A DNA stretch of 64,000 bases from Paulinella micropora (GCA_019918135.1 WBZZ01005292.1:1-64000), one strand, 5' to 3'; positions 10,224 through 22,013 are shown, counted from the first letter of the stretch. Translations and numbers: made by a program. Notes: a model not told the origin generated them from the letters alone.

Positions 10224-11621
10224 ATGGCGGGTCTGTACGAGGGGTTGTCGCTTGGGCTGACGTTGTTTCTGGTCTTGTCGGACGTGTATCTCTTAGTTTC
10301 GTCTTCTTCCTCAGCGTTGCTCAGGCTCTTGGCGTGGGCCACGTTCACGGGCTGGCTGATTTGTGAGTTGGCATGGAAGAGCTATATTAGGTCTGCCCAT
10401 CGTAGGATGATCGAACACTGGAGGACTGAGCGTAGCCATAGCAATCCAAGCGATCTTGATATACTATCGTGCTTGGAATTTTTCCGGAAAGCAGACGCAC
10501 AACAGATCGAGGCTGCCGTGGCTCCTCTTGTCAACTTCCGCGCCTTGGCGGTGTGCTCAGATCAGGAACTGCGCCAAGTGTTTTGTGACATTCTGTGCAC
10601 TGGCAGGGGCGGGGCGCAGGCGCGGAAAAGGAAGCTAGCCTTGGCGAGGAAGCTGTTGGCAGCAGTAAGGCGTCACTTCCCGCGTGGCCGCGAGCCCGCT
10701 CGCAGTTTCTCTTCCATCTGGGAGATGCGACCCCACGCTCTGGACTTGCCCTGGGTCACCAATCGCGTGATGTACGCCTTGGACTCGCTTCTGTGCGCCT
10801 GCGTCTGCTGGAAGGGTCAAGTGGTCTGGCAAGCCCGCGACGCGGATTTTCCTCTTGTCGTTCGGGGACCTGTGCGCCCAGGCTCACGTGTCGTCCTGCT
10901 GTTCCACGGCGCCACCTGCAAGTTTGCAGCGATCTGGAACTTGCTACGAGCAATCCCCGCCGGTGAGGTGGTGGTGGCGCCCGTCTTTGCTCCGCTTTGG
11001 TACTTTGGCGAACTCACCGCGACCAGCTCGGGCGTTACCCTCGACAGATTCTTGGCTCGACTACACGCCTACTTGCAAAGCTTGGGAATCAGGGAAATTA
11101 GTATTGTGGGCTGGTCTCTAGGGGCTGTGGTGAGTCATGGTTTCCTGCACAGGTATGGCGGTGGCTACCGCGTCCGTTCCTGCGTCCTGATTGAGCCTGT
11201 GCTTACGGTGTCTGCCTGCACGCTGGCGTACGGGGCAGTCTGCCAGCCGTTCTCACAGATCCTGTCGATCCTGACACGGCGCGGCGGGTCCTCGAACCCC
11301 TGGGTATCCAGACTTTTTGCAGCTTTTCTGATGCACGAAAAGCTAGGTCGTTGCTATTTTAAATTTCTGCCCTATCGCTTCTGTTTCTGGCCTCACTGCT
11401 CTCACAATCTTCTGGATTCCCCGAGCACTCTCTTCCTGCTTTCGGCAAAGGACCCCCTAACCTACTACGATCTGCCCTACATGCAAACAATGTTCCCACA
11501 GAGTTTTACGCACATGGAGCCGGGCTTTCACGGGTCGTGGCTTGGTCGAGCAAGCCTAGCCGCTCGGATTGAGCGATGGTTTGATAAGCAAAGCCACACG
11601 AGTCCGAGAGAATGTCTCTAG
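10224..11621 (+). CDS. Membrane-anchored alpha/beta hydrolase
   Basis: 465 residues from the ATG at 10224, chosen over an in-frame ATG at 10158 because of its GCCATGG context and because the upstream residues read a T-rich promoter. Residues about 5-50 form one or two membrane helices. The hydrolase fold follows: oxyanion region LLFHGATCK (His228), nucleophile elbow IVGWSLGAV with Ser298 in a G-x-S-x-G motif, a probable acid in LSAKDPLTYY (Asp410), and a probable catalytic histidine in GFHGSW (His436). Order and spacing fit a serine esterase or lipase. The substrate cannot be read from sequence; a lipid or ester at a membrane is plausible. It ends 20-30 bases before an inverted R1 module. Confidence 0.85.
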   Translation: MAGLYEGLSLGLTLFLVLSDVYLLVSSSSSALLRLLAWATFTGWLICELAWKSYIRSAHRRMIEHWRTERSHSNPSDLDILSCLEFFRKADAQQIEAAVAPLVNFRALAVCSDQELRQVFCDILCTGRGGAQARKRKLALARKLLAAVRRHFPRGREPARSFSSIWEMRPHALDLPWVTNRVMYALDSLLCACVCWKGQVVWQARDADFPLVVRGPVRPGSRVVLLFHGATCKFAAIWNLLRAIPAGEVVVAPVFAPLWYFGELTATSSGVTLDRFLARLHAYLQSLGIREISIVGWSLGAVVSHGFLHRYGGGYRVRSCVLIEPVLTVSACTLAYGAVCQPFSQILSILTRRGGSSNPWVSRLFAAFLMHEKLGRCYFKFLPYRFCFWPHCSHNLLDSPSTLFLLSAKDPLTYYDLPYMQTMFPQSFTHMEPGFHGSWLGRASLAARIERWFDKQSHTSPRECL

Positions 11622-14600
11622 GTTTGTAAGAATGTACAAAAAAAAGTTAAAAGAAAGCCTTTGACAAAGTTTTAATCTTGGCACCGAAAACTAAAAGAGG
11701 GAGAGGAAAGGGGCGGGGGAGGGGGAAGAAAGTAAAAGGCCAGCTGAAGAGGGAAGAGGGGGGTGGGAAAATGGGAAGGGAGGGGGGAGATAATATGGTA
11801 ACGCTACTCCCTCCCCCTTTTCTTTTCATTCGTAAAGGGAAAAAAGCATACCTGTAACTCACAACACAAAAAAAACCAACACACAGACGCCCCAACGCCG
11901 CCGTGAGGAAGACGTCCTCCCCCTTCCCTCTCACTCTCGTCGCCCCCTCTCACCTTCGTCGCCCCTCTCACCTTTGTCCTCTGCTTATTCCTCCCCCCCC
12001 CCCTCCCCTTGTCCCTTGTTTGCGCACCGTGCTCGAGCACGACCCTGCGGCGGATGGATGGCGCGCTGGTCATTGTGCTAGGGGGGTAAGGGGTCTCACA
12101 ACCCCGACGGCGTCCTGTCCGTGCCATGACTCGACCACTGTGTGCAAGGTCAGGAAAATATGAAAAATATGAAAAGAGGAAAGAAAAAATTTTGTCTGAC
12201 AACCAAAGAAACAGACGAGCAAGGGGAGGGGGCGGAGAAGGGCAAGGGGGGAGAGCAGCAGCCACCGCCCTACTGTCGCATCTGCCGCTGCACCGTTAAC
12301 GCAAAAGAGGGGAGGGAGACGCCTCCTTCTCTGTTCGTGTACTAGTTAGCTACTTGGCTAGCCCCGGAGGCGTTGCATGTATTTATTTTGTTTGTAGCGC
12401 CGTTAAGGCAAACCCCCCAGAGACTGGCAGGCAGCTGGGAGAGAGAAAGAGCAGCACGCGGCACATCCCCCTCCCTCCTCAGAGCGGGGGGCAAAAATTA
12501 GTAAACTCTTTTTGGAGGCCACCGATTGGGGGGGGGGGCGCCTCCCCCTATCCCTTTCTTTCTCCCCTTCCTCTGACCCCCTGAGCCCGGGGGGCTCAAG
12601 GAGCAGGGAAGGGGGAATTGGGAGCGGGAGGGAAGGGGAAAGGTAGGGGCGCCAAGAGAGTGCGAAAAGGAATGCGCCGAATTAAAGCTCGACGGTCTTA
12701 CATTTGGGCACTGAAAATTAGGAGCAGGGCACCGTGCTCCAGCACGACCCTGCGGCGAATGAATGGGCGGGAATATGAAAAGAGGAAAAAAAATCTTTGC
12801 CCGACAACAAAGGAAACAAACGGAGGGGGGGGGGGGAAAGACAAAGGGCATAGAGGAAGGGAGGGAAATGCTCCTTCCCCCCCCCCTCCCTTTCTCCTTG
12901 TCCCCTGCTATCCCCTCGTCTCTCCTCAGAGCGCGTGCAAACGCGTTCCAAAAAGATTTTCTTTTCCACTTTTCATATTCCCGCAGATATTTCCGCAGAT
13001 CTTGCAGAGGGAAGAGGCAGGGAAGGAGGAAGCACAAATTGTCGGGGGTGGCAGTGGGAAGGGGAGGAGCAGGGGCGCGCCAAGAAAATGTAATTTAACA
13101 CTGAATTAAAGTCTTACACTTGACACTTGCAACGGCACCCTCAAGCTGCCGCAGCATGCGGCCCACTCGACTGTCGTACACGTTGGCACTGAAAACTAGG
13201 AACGGAGCACCGTGATCCAGCGCGACCTTGCGGCGAATGGATGGGCGGTGGTCAATGTGCTAGGAGGACAAGAGCCCTCACTTACCACGACGGCGTCCTG
13301 CCCGTGCCATGGCTCGGCCACCGTGCGCAAGATCCGCGGGAATATGAAAAGAAGAAGAAAAGTTTTTTTTGCCCAACAACAAAGGGAACAGACGGGGGAA
13401 AGAAGAAGGGGGGAAGAGGAAGGGGGGAAGAAGGGGGCCGGATATGCTTCTCCCCCGGCCCCTTCTCACTGTCTGAGAATCAGGGGCGGGAGCAGGAGAA
13501 AGGGAGGGCAGGGGCGCGCTTTGCCGGTGTACAAAAAAAATAAAAAGATCCCTGACAAATTCTTAATCTTGGCACTGAGAATAATCAAGAGAGGGGGAGG
13601 GAAAGGGAAAGGACAGGGGGGGAGTGGGGCGCCTACTCCAGTGCAAGAAAAGTCACGCTGAATTAAAACTAGACAAAGTCTTACACTTGACACTGAGAAT
13701 TAGAAGATGGAGAGAATTGACGCTGAATTAAAGCTCGACGGTCGTACACTTGGGGCACTGAAAATTAGGAGCGTAGCACCGTGCTCCAGCACGACCCTGC
13801 GGCGGATGGATGGGTGGTGGTCAATGTGCCAGGAGGACAAGGGCACCACTATCCCGACGGCGTCCCGTCCGTACCCTGGCTCGACCACCGTGCGCAAGAT
13901 CCGCGGAAATATGAAAAGAAGAAAAAAAATTTCTTTTGCCCAACAACAAAGGGAACAGGCGGGGGAGAAAGAAAGGGGGAGGGAGGAAAAGGAAGGGAGG
14001 AAGAAGGGGGCGGGATGTGCTTCCCCCCTCTTTTCCCCCTGTCCCCTGCTATCCCCCTTTCTCCGTCGTCCCTTGTTTGCGCGTGCAGAGGGAAGAGGCA
14101 GGGAAGGAGGAAGCACGAATTGTCTTAGTCCACTGCCTGGAAATCGGGAGATGGAAAGCAGGGGCGCGCTTTGCCGGCGTACAAAAAGATTTAATAACAA
14201 AATTTACTGACAAGATTTCAATCTTGGCACTGAGAACGTGTATAGAGAGGGGCGCGCTTCGTCGGTATACAAGCAAAATCACGCGAAAAAAGACCCCTGA
14301 AAAGGTTTTAATCTTGGCACTGAGAGCAAGAGAGGGAATGAAAGGAAATGGACAGGGGGAGTGGGGCGCTTCGCCGGTGCAAGAAAAATCACGCTGGATT
14401 AAAACTCGACAAAGTCTTACACTTGACACTGCGAATTAGGAGATGGAGAGAATTTACGCTGAATTAAAGCTCGACAAGGCATTACACTTGAAACTTGTAA
14501 CGGCACCCTCAGGCTGCCGTAGCATCCGGCCCACTCGGCGTTCGTACATTTGGGCACTGAAAACTAGGAGCAGAGCACCGTGCTCCAGCACGACCCTGTG

Positions 14601-14947
14601 GCAAGTAGATGGGCGGTAGTCAATGTGCTAGGAGGACAAGAGCCACTCAACTTACCCCCGACGGCGTCCCGTCCGTGCCATAGCTCGACCACCGTGCGCA
14701 AGATCCGCGGGAATATGAAAAGAGGAAAAAAAGATTTTTTTGCCCGACAACAAAGGGAACAGACGGGGGAGGGAAAGAAGGGGAGAAAAAGGGGGGAACA
14801 GGGGAAAGCGAGAGGGAGAAGGGCGCTCCCTGCCACAAGGGGATTACTTTGCAGTAAAGGGGGAGGGGAGGGGGGAGTGCCCACCCCCCCATCCTCTCCC
14901 CCCTTCTCCCTCTTCCCTTCCCCTTCCATCTTTTTCTCTCTCCCAAA
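11622..14947. repeat. Repeat mosaic with duplicated blocks
   Basis: No intact gene. It begins with an inverted R1 just downstream of the hydrolase gene (11660-11690), then a long purine tract (11690-11800), an R4 minisatellite end (11900-11975) and R2 (12020-12180). R8 without gene sequence lies at 12408-12530, and R1 with R2 copies at 12670-12830. R3 at 12920-13010 is followed by an R1-R2 block at 13080-13360 that recurs at 16610-16880. Further inverted R1 and R2 copies lie at 13640-13910, 14210-14300 and 14390-14730. Confidence 0.7.
11890..12349 (+). repeat. Recent duplication, copy A (partner 22737-23249)
   Basis: From GCCGTGAGGAAGACGTCCTC to CGTGTACTAGTTAGCTA this matches 22737-23249. 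This copy lacks about 80 bases of R3 between two TTTGCGC/TTGCGC repeats, as expected for a microhomology deletion. Both copies contain the same 67-codon open frame (12142-12345). Its N-terminal half reads R2, and its C-terminal half is not repeat-derived and contains YCRICRCTV, reminiscent of the start of a RING-type finger. Flanking sequence diverges abruptly after the frame's stop codon. Confidence 0.75.
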
Positions 14948-15148
14948 GCTGTCGCTCGTGCACGCTTTCCCGGGGAGACGTACAGGATCTTGTTCCCTTT
15001 GCAAAAGAGTGAGCCGGCCGGTCCATTTCGGCAGCAGATTGGGTGCGTTTTGCGCCTGGTGGCGGCGGTCAGCAAGACCTTGCGCTCAGGCGCGATGAGA
15101 TTACAACAAAGAACTGCTACTTTATTGATTATTCCAAAACTTCCATAA
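14948..15148 (+). pseudogene. 5'-truncated gene fragment, unidentified
   Basis: One frame is open from the repeat tract to a TAA at 15146-15148 and reads like protein: VARARFPGETYRILFPLQKS, then GPFRQQIGCVLRLVAAVSKT, ending TLLIIPKLP. It has no ATG near the left end, and the preceding sequence is pyrimidine tract, so the 5' part has been lost. I do not recognise the family. A variant R1 preceded by ACGGGAAGTG follows the stop; the same junction is found beside the 131-aa gene at 22014. Confidence 0.45.
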
Positions 15149-18100
15149 ACGGGAAGTGAGCGGAAACTTAGTTCTCAGCGCCAATATTAAAAATTTGTCA
15201 AGGATTTTTTTTATTAATTTTTTTTGGTTTACCTAAGCCCCCTGAGCCCGGGGGCTCAAAGAACAGAGGAGGGAAAGGGCGCAGAAGCTACAAAAAGAAT
15301 AAATACATGAAACGCCTCCACTACCCCCCCCCCTTCCTCACCTAGTTCTCAGTGCCAAGTGTAGGACATTGTCAAGCTTTTATAAGAAAAATCGCACATT
15401 CTTAGCGCCACTCCGTTAGTTCGCAGTGCCAAGATTAAAACTTTTGTCAAGGATTTTATTTTTTTTTGTACACCGGCGAAGCGCCCCCTTGCCCTCCCCC
15501 TTCTTCGAGTCTCTTCCTATCCGTTCGATAGCTCGGCCACCGTGCGCAAGGTCCGCGGGAATGTGAAAGAAGGGAGAGGGTTAGGGGAGGGAAGAGGGAA
15601 GGGTGGCAGAAAGGATTTGAGCATACAGGGGGGTGGGAGGGAGTAGAGGGGAAAGAAGAAGAGGCAGGGGGAGTGGGAGGGGGGGGGGAGAGCGCGAATT
15701 GTCTAGTCCCTCGTCTGAGGATCTGGAGCGGGAGAGGGAAAAGGGAGGGTAGGGGGCGCGCTTCGCCAGTGTACAAGAAAAATCACGCAAAAAGAAATTA
15801 CTGAAAGAAAAAATCTTAATATTGGCACTGAGAACGTGTACAGGGAGGGGCGGGGTGTGCTCCCCCTCCCTCCTCAGAGCAGTGGGGAGGGGGGCAAAAA
15901 TAAATAATCTTTTTTTGGAGCCCACCGATTGGGGGGGGGGGGGCGCCCCCCCCCCTACCCTTTTCTTTCTTCCCTCCCTCTGAGCCCCCTGAGCCCGGGG
16001 GGCTCAAGGAGTAGGGAAGGGGGAATCGGGAGCGAGAGGGAAGGGGGAGGGTAGGGGCGCCAAGAGAGTGCGAAAAACAATGCACTGAATTAAAGCTCGA
16101 CGGTCTTACATTTGGGGCAATGAAAACTAGGAGCAGGGCACCGTGCTCCAGCACGACCCCGCGGCGAATGAATGGGCGGTGGTCAATGTGATAGGAGGAC
16201 AAAAGCCTCACTACCCCGACGGCATCCTGTCCGTGCCATGGCTAGGCCACCGTGCGCAAGATCCGCAGGAATATGAAAAGAGGAAAAAAAAATTCTTTGC
16301 CCGACAACAAAGGAAACAGACGGGGGGGGGGGGAAGAGATAAAGGGGGAGAGGGAGGAAGAGGAATGGAAGGGGGCGGGATGCGCGTCCCTCTGTTTCCC
16401 TTGTCCCCTGCTATTTCCCCTCCCCTCGTCCCTCCTCAGAGCGCTTGCAAACGCGTTCGAAAAAAGATTTTCTTTTCCACTTGTCATATTCCCGCAGATA
16501 TTTCTGCAGATCTTGCAGAAAGAAGAGGCAGGGAAGGAGGAAGCACAAATTGTCGGGTGTGGCAGTGGGAAGGGGAGGAGCAGGGGCGCGCCAAGAAAAT
16601 GTAATTTACGCTGAATTAAAGTTCGACAAAGTCTTACACTTGACACTTGCAACGGCACCCTCAAGCTGCCGCAGCATCCGGCCCACTCGACTGTCGTACA
16701 CGTTGGCACTGAAAACTAGGAGCGGAGCACCGTGCTCCAGCGCGACCTTGCGGCGAATGGATGGGCGGTGGTCAATGTGCTAGGAGGACAAGAGCCCTCA
16801 CTCACCCCGACGGCGTCCTGCCCGTGCCATGGCTCGGCCACCGTGCGCAAGATCCGCGGGAATATGAAAAAAGGAAAGAAAATTTGGCCCGACAACAAAG
16901 GGAACAGACGGGGGGAGGAAGAAAGGGGGAGGGAAGACAAGGAAGGGAGGAAGAAGGGGGCGAGATGTGCTTCCCCCTCCCCCGTCTCCCCTCTCGCCCC
17001 TCTTTTGCCCCTGTCCCCTGCTATTTTTTCTCCCCCTCGTCCCTTGTTTGCGCGTGCAGAGGGAAGAGGCAGGGAAGGAGGAAGCACTAATTGTCTTAGT
17101 CCACTGTCTGAGAATTGGGAGCGGGAGCGGGAGGGGGGGGGGGGCGGGGGATTAGTGGAGGCGTTGCATGTATTTATTTTGTTTGTAGCTTCTGCGCCCT
17201 CCGGGGGAGGGAGAGTAGGGGCGCGCTTTGCCGGTGTACAAAAAAAATCACGCAAAAAAAGAAATACTTGACAAAGTTTTAATCTTCAGCACTGAAAACC
17301 AAAGAGAGGAAGGGGCCGGGGAGGATCAATCTGTCTTCCCTCCCTCCCCCCGTCGGTAAGAATGAAGGAGGAGGGCGTCCGGCACGGGGGAGGGGGGAGG
17401 GGGGGGGGCGCCAAGAGAGTACGAAAAAGAATACGATGAATTAAAGTTCTACGATCTTACACTTGGGCACTGAAAACTAGCTGCTGGCACCGTGCCCCAA
17501 GCACGACCCTGCGGCGAATGGATGGGCGGTAGTCAATGTGCCAGTAGGACAAGAGCCCCTCACTTACCCCGACGGTGTCCTGTCTGTGCCATGGCTCGAC
17601 CACCGTGCGCAAGATCCGCGAGAATATGAAAAGAGGAAAAGAATTTGGGCCGACAACAAAGGGAACAGACGGAGGGGGGGGGGAGGAAGAAAGGGGGAGG
17701 GAGGAGAAGAAAGGGAGGAAGAAGGGGGCGGGACGTGCTTCCGCCGTCCGTAGATAAAATCGAAGGGACCCCCTCCCCAAAAAAAGGTGTTGTGTTCCTA
17801 TTTCCGCAGATCTTGCGCATCGTGCTCCAGCACGACCCAGCGGCGAATGGATGGACGGTGGTCAATGTGCTACGAAGACAAGAGCCTCACTACCCCCGAC
17901 AGCGTCCTGTCGGTGCCGTGGCTCGGCCACCGTGCGCAACGTTAGAAAATATGAAAAGAGGGAAGGAGGTTAGTGGAGGCGTTGCATGTATTTGTTTCTT
18001 TTGCAGCTTCTGCGCCCTTTCCCTCCCCCCCCCTCTCTCCCCTGCTCCTTGAGCCCCCTGGGCTCAGGGGAGGGAAAGGGGAAAGGGTGACAGAAATGAT

Positions 18101-18230
18101 TTGAGCATACAGAGGGGGGGAGAGGAAGGGCAGGGGCGCGCTAAGAATTGTACAAAAAAAATTAAAAAAATCCATGACAAAGTTGTAGTCTTGGCACTGA
18201 GAGGAAGGGGCAGGGGAGGATTAATCTATC
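15149..18230. repeat. Repeat mosaic R1, R5, R8, R2, R3
   Basis: No gene seen. R1 variants at 15165-15230 and 15345-15470, R2 fragment at 15525-15570, inverted R1 at 15730-15835, R8-type sequence with a C/G tract at 15860-16040, R1 and R2 at 16080-16320, R3 at 16440-16530, an R1-R2 block at 16600-16880 (duplicate of 13080-13360), R5 at 17155-17200, inverted R1 at 17220-17300, R2 at 17480-17660 and 17815-17945, R5 at 17970-18070 and inverted R1 at 18140-18200. Purine tracts fill the spaces. Confidence 0.7.
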
Positions 18231-20829
18231 TTTTTCCCCGGGAAAGCTAAGACGTACTGCCCGGCTGGACCCTGCCGGACGCACCATACCTCCGGACGGC
18301 ACAATTTGGCGCCAAATTTAGCTGGGGCCGTTCCGGAGGCTAGCGGAGAAATCGGACGTTTTCCCGCGGGGAGAAACCCGCGGGCTTTTTACTCACACGA
18401 AAATGTTTTCGGCCCTCTCAACTTCCCTAGAGGCAGGGAGGTGCAGAGCAAAGGGGAGCGGGGCGAGAAAGGTGAGAGGGGCGAGAAAGGTGAGAGGGGC
18501 GACGAGAGTGAGAGGGGCGACGAAAGTGAGAGGGGCGACGAAAGTGAGAGGGAGGGGCTACAACAGGTCTTCCTCACGGCGGCCCAGCCGAGCGTCTGTG
18601 TGTAATTTTCTTTTTGCGCAAGTAGATTTTGGCGCCAAATTGGCGCTTACGGCTGTTTCCCCGGGAAAGCTAAGACGCACTGCCCGGCTGGACCCTGCCG
18701 GACGCACCCTACCTCCGGACTACAAGAATTAATAAAAAAAATCCCTGACAAAGCTTTAATCTTGGCGCTGAGAACAGGGAGCGAGGGAGGGAAAGGGCAG
18801 GGGGGGGGGGCGCGCCAAAGAATTCAGCTGTCGAGCTGGATTAAAGCTCGACAGCGCCCTGTCCGTGCCATAGCCCGCCCACCGTGCGCAAGGTCAGAAA
18901 AAATATGAAAAGAGGGAGGGGGGGGGATGCGCATTAAAAATATTAAAAAATCACGCGAAAAAAGAAATCCTTGACAAAGTTTTAATCTTTGGTACTGAAA
19001 ACTAAAGAGAGGAAGGGGCCGGGGGAGGATCAATCTGTCTTTCCATCCTCCTTCCCCCGTCGGAAAGAGGGGAGGGCGCCCGGCACGGGGTAGGGGGTTA
19101 GTGTTTGCAGCCTCTACGCCCTTCCCCTCCCCTGCTCCTTGAGCCCCCTGGGCGCAGGGGAGGATGGGCAGAAAGGATTTCTGATACAGAGGGAGAGGGA
19201 AGGGGAAGGGGCAGGGAGAGTGGGGCGCCAAGAAAGTGCAAGAAGAGTCCACGCTGAATTAAAACTCGACAGAGCATCACACTTGACACTTGCAACTGCA
19301 CCCTCAGGCTGCCGCAGCATCCGACCCACTCGACGGTCTTACACTTGGGGCAATGAAAACTAGGAGCAGATCACCGTGCCATAGCTCGGCCACCGTGCGC
19401 AAGGTCAGAAAAATATAAAAAGAGGGAGGGAGGCGGAGGAAAGAAAAGCGAGGGGAAAAGGCGCCCCTCTCCTCTGGGGACTCCAAAAAATTTTACTTAT
19501 TTTTTGCCCGGCGTGCAACTGAGGACTGCTTGCGGGCAGCACGGCCCGATTGTGACGGTGGAGCAAGGGGAAAGAGAGGGAGGAAGGCAGCCAAATTTAG
19601 CTGGGGCCGCTCCGGAGGCTAGCAGAGAAATCGGACGTTTTCCCGCGGGGAGAAACCCGCGGGCTTTTTACTCGCACGAAAATGTTTTTCGGCCCTCTCA
19701 CCTTCCCTAGAGGCAGGGAGGTGCAGAGCAAAAGGGAGCGGGGCGACGAAGGTGAGAGGGGCGACGAGAGTGAGAGGGAAGGGCTACAACGGGTCTTCCT
19801 CACGGCGGCCCAGCCGAGCGTCTGTGTGTGATTTTCTTTTTGCGCAAGTAGCTTTTAGCGCCAAATTGGCGTTTACGGCCGTTTCCCCGGGAAAGCTAAG
19901 ACGTACTGCCCGGCTGGACCCTGCCGGACGCACCATACCTCCGGACGGCACAATTTGGCGCCAAATCTAGCTGGGGCCGTTCCGGAGGCTAGCGGAGAAA
20001 CCGGACGTTTTCCCGCGGGGAGAAACCCGCGGGCTTTTTACTCACACGAAAATGTTTTTCGGCCCTCTCACCTTCCCTAGAGGCAGGGAGGTGCAGAGCA
20101 AAGGGGAGCGGGGCGACAAAGATGAGAGGGGCGACGAAGGTAAGAGGGGCGACGAAAGTGAGAGGGACGACGAAGGTGAGAGGGGCGACGAAAGTGAGAG
20201 GGGCGACGAGAGTGAGAGGGGCGACGAGAGTGCGAGGGATGACGAGAGTGCGAGGGAAGGGCTACAACAGGTCTTCCTCACGGCGGCCCAGCCAAAGCGT
20301 CTGTGTGGGATTTTCTTTTTGCGCAAGTAGATTTTGGCGCCAAATTGGCGCTTATGGCCGTTTCCCCGGGAAGGCTAAGACGTACTGCCCGGCTGGACCC
20401 TGCCGGACGCACCCTACCTCCGGACTACAAGAATTAATAAAAAATCCCTGACAAAGCTTTAATCTTGGCACAGAGAACAGGGAGCGGGGGAGGGGAAGGG
20501 CAGGGGGGGGGGCGCGCCAAGGAATTCAGCTGTCGAGCTGAATTAAAGCTCGACGGCGTCCTGTCCGTGCCATAGCGCGGCCACCGTGCGCAAGATCCGC
20601 GGGAATATGAAAAAAGGAAAAAAAATTGTTGCCCGACAACAAAGGGGACAGACGGGGGGAGGGAAAAGAAAGGGAGCGAGCAAAGAAAAGGGCAAGAGGG
20701 TTGCCTCCCCCCTGGCCCTCCAGGCATAAACGCAAAAAAAGGGGGAGACTATTTTAAGGCTTGATAGGCTAAAGAAGAAAAGCAGTCGGTGGGAAAAAAA
20801 AACAGGGGAACGCAAACCGGAGAGCGGCC
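18231..20829. repeat. Tandem R4 modules, then R1 and R2
   Basis: Three R4 units lie in the same orientation at about 18231-18720, 19590-19950 and 19945-20430. Each has one or two TTTGGCGCCAAA-type palindromes, an ATG-led open frame, the 18-bp minisatellite and the conserved end GCGCAAGTAG. Between them (18730-19590) are inverted R1, R2 and R5 fragments. After the third unit come R1 (20440-20480) and R2 (20520-20660), then about 160 bases of mixed sequence before the pseudogene. Confidence 0.75.
20052..20330 (+). CDS. Small collagen-like repeat ORF within R4
   Basis: 92 codons from an ATG inside R4. It opens with MFFGPLTFPRGREVQSKGER, continues with hexapeptides encoded by the 18-bp repeat (GDEGER, GDESER and variants) and ends LRK at the TAG of GCGCAAGTAG. 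The purest hexapeptides are two Gly-X-Y triplets, as in the collagen-like proteins of giant viruses. Other R4 copies keep the same start and array but often lose the frame by one base after it. It could be a real family of short charged proteins, a relic of one collagen-like gene, or non-coding DNA that happens to keep frame because 18 is a multiple of three. Confidence 0.3.
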   Translation: MFFGPLTFPRGREVQSKGERGDKDERGDEGKRGDESERDDEGERGDESERGDESERGDESARDDESAREGLQQVFLTAAQPKRLCGIFFLRK

Positions 20830-21083
20830 ATGGACTCAGGTGCCGGAGACCAACTGTTTGAAGCTAGTTACACAGGCGCGAACGTCGTGGCCTAGTGCAA
20901 GGGGGAACTATGCGCTGCGGTGACCGACGCGCGATTCATGATGGTATCACTAGAGAACTTTGTTCCAGACTAACAAAAGAGCGAACAGCAGCACGAGCCG
21001 GATTCTGTCAAGGGCTCTGAAATGAATTCTAAATTAGCAAAAGAGCCGGCTCAGAAACCATTCCGAATTGGATTGAAATCTAG
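20830..21083 (+). pseudogene. Pseudogene of the 99-aa gene
   Basis: Starts ATGGACTCAGGTGCCGGAGA, matching the start of the intact gene at 53281. It hits a TAG at codon 22 where the intact copy has Cys-Tyr. About 110 bases are missing relative to 53383-53492, with the junction inside GACGC/ACGATTCATG. The 3' end returns to close identity and ends with the same ATTGGATTGAAATCTAG. R8 follows, as it does after the intact copy. Confidence 0.8.
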
Positions 21084-21617
21084 AAAAGCAAATCCCCCAT
21101 AGACCGGCAGGCAGCTGGAAGAGAGAAAGGGCAGCACGCGGCACATCCTCTTCCCTCCTCAGAGCGGGGGGCAAAAATAAGTAAACTTTTTTTTGGAGCC
21201 TACCGATGGGGGTGGGCGCCCCCCCCCTACCCCCTTCTTTCTTGCCTCCCTCTGAGCCCCCTGAGCCCGGGGGGCTCAAGGAACAAGGGAATCGGGAGCG
21301 GGAGGGATGGGGCGCCAAGAGAGTGCGAAAGAGAATGCGCTGAATTAAAGCTCGGCGGTCTTACACTTGGGCACTGAAAACTAGGAGCTTAGCACCGTGC
21401 TCCAGCGCGACCTTGCGGCGAACAAGAGAAACAATAAAAAAAAATTATTGACAAAATTTTAATCCTGGCACTTAGAACTAAGAGAGGGAGAGGGAGAGAG
21501 CAAAAGGGAGAGGGCGCCAAGAATGTGCGAAATACGCTGAATTAAAGCTCGACGGTCTTACACTTGGGGTCACCACCACGACGGTGTCCTGTCCGTGCCT
21601 GTCTGTACACTGGGTGC
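21084..21617. repeat. R8, inverted R1, R2 fragment
   Basis: R8 continues from the pseudogene to GGAGCCTACCGATGGGGGTG (21084-21215), then the GAGCCCCCTGAGCCCGGGGGG dyad, inverted R1 at 21340-21375 with the start of R2, and a further inverted R1 at 21430-21480 and 21535-21570. No gene seen. Confidence 0.7.
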
Positions 21618-22013
21618 TTACTGGGCCATCAGGGCGCGCAGCCAGTTGTTGTACTCGCTGATCTGCGCCTCCAGGACGCGCAGGTCTGCCAATTGCCGCT
21701 GTAACCTCCGCCGGGCCCCGGCTAATGAAGGATGGAGCAGCGCCGTGTGGCCCAGCGCTTCGGCGTGCAAGCGTAGTTCCGATCGGGCACGGGCGCAAAC
21801 GTCGGCCTGGCGCTGCACTGCCAGCCGCACCCGGGTCTCATTCGTCACGGGCAGGGTCAAGGGAGCCGGCGTGGGGGTGGCAATCAGCCCGCCCCCCGAA
21901 GAGTTGTCCTGGTACCAAATCTCCACGGGCCAGCCGTCGGCTTGGACGTAACGACGGGACAAAGTCCAGAGCTGCACATTCTGCCACTCCGCTACCCCGC
22001 TGGCCTGATCCAT
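21618..22013 (-). CDS. Hypothetical protein, 131 aa, helical C-terminus
   Basis: 131 residues from the ATG at 22013. The first half has several aromatic residues (WQNVQLWTLSRRYVQ, EIWYQDN). The second half (about residues 70-130) is Arg/Leu/Ala-rich and likely helical or coiled coil (RRRLQRQLADLRVLEAQIS). Composition and the absence of repeat sequence inside support a real gene. Family not recognised. On its own strand a variant R1 (TTGACAAATTTTTAATATTG) lies about 50 bases upstream of the start, which may be its promoter. The same junction sequence follows the fragment at 14948-15148. Confidence 0.65.
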   Translation of the reverse strand: MDQASGVAEWQNVQLWTLSRRYVQADGWPVEIWYQDNSSGGGLIATPTPAPLTLPVTNETRVRLAVQRQADVCARARSELRLHAEALGHTALLHPSLAGARRRLQRQLADLRVLEAQISEYNNWLRALMAQ

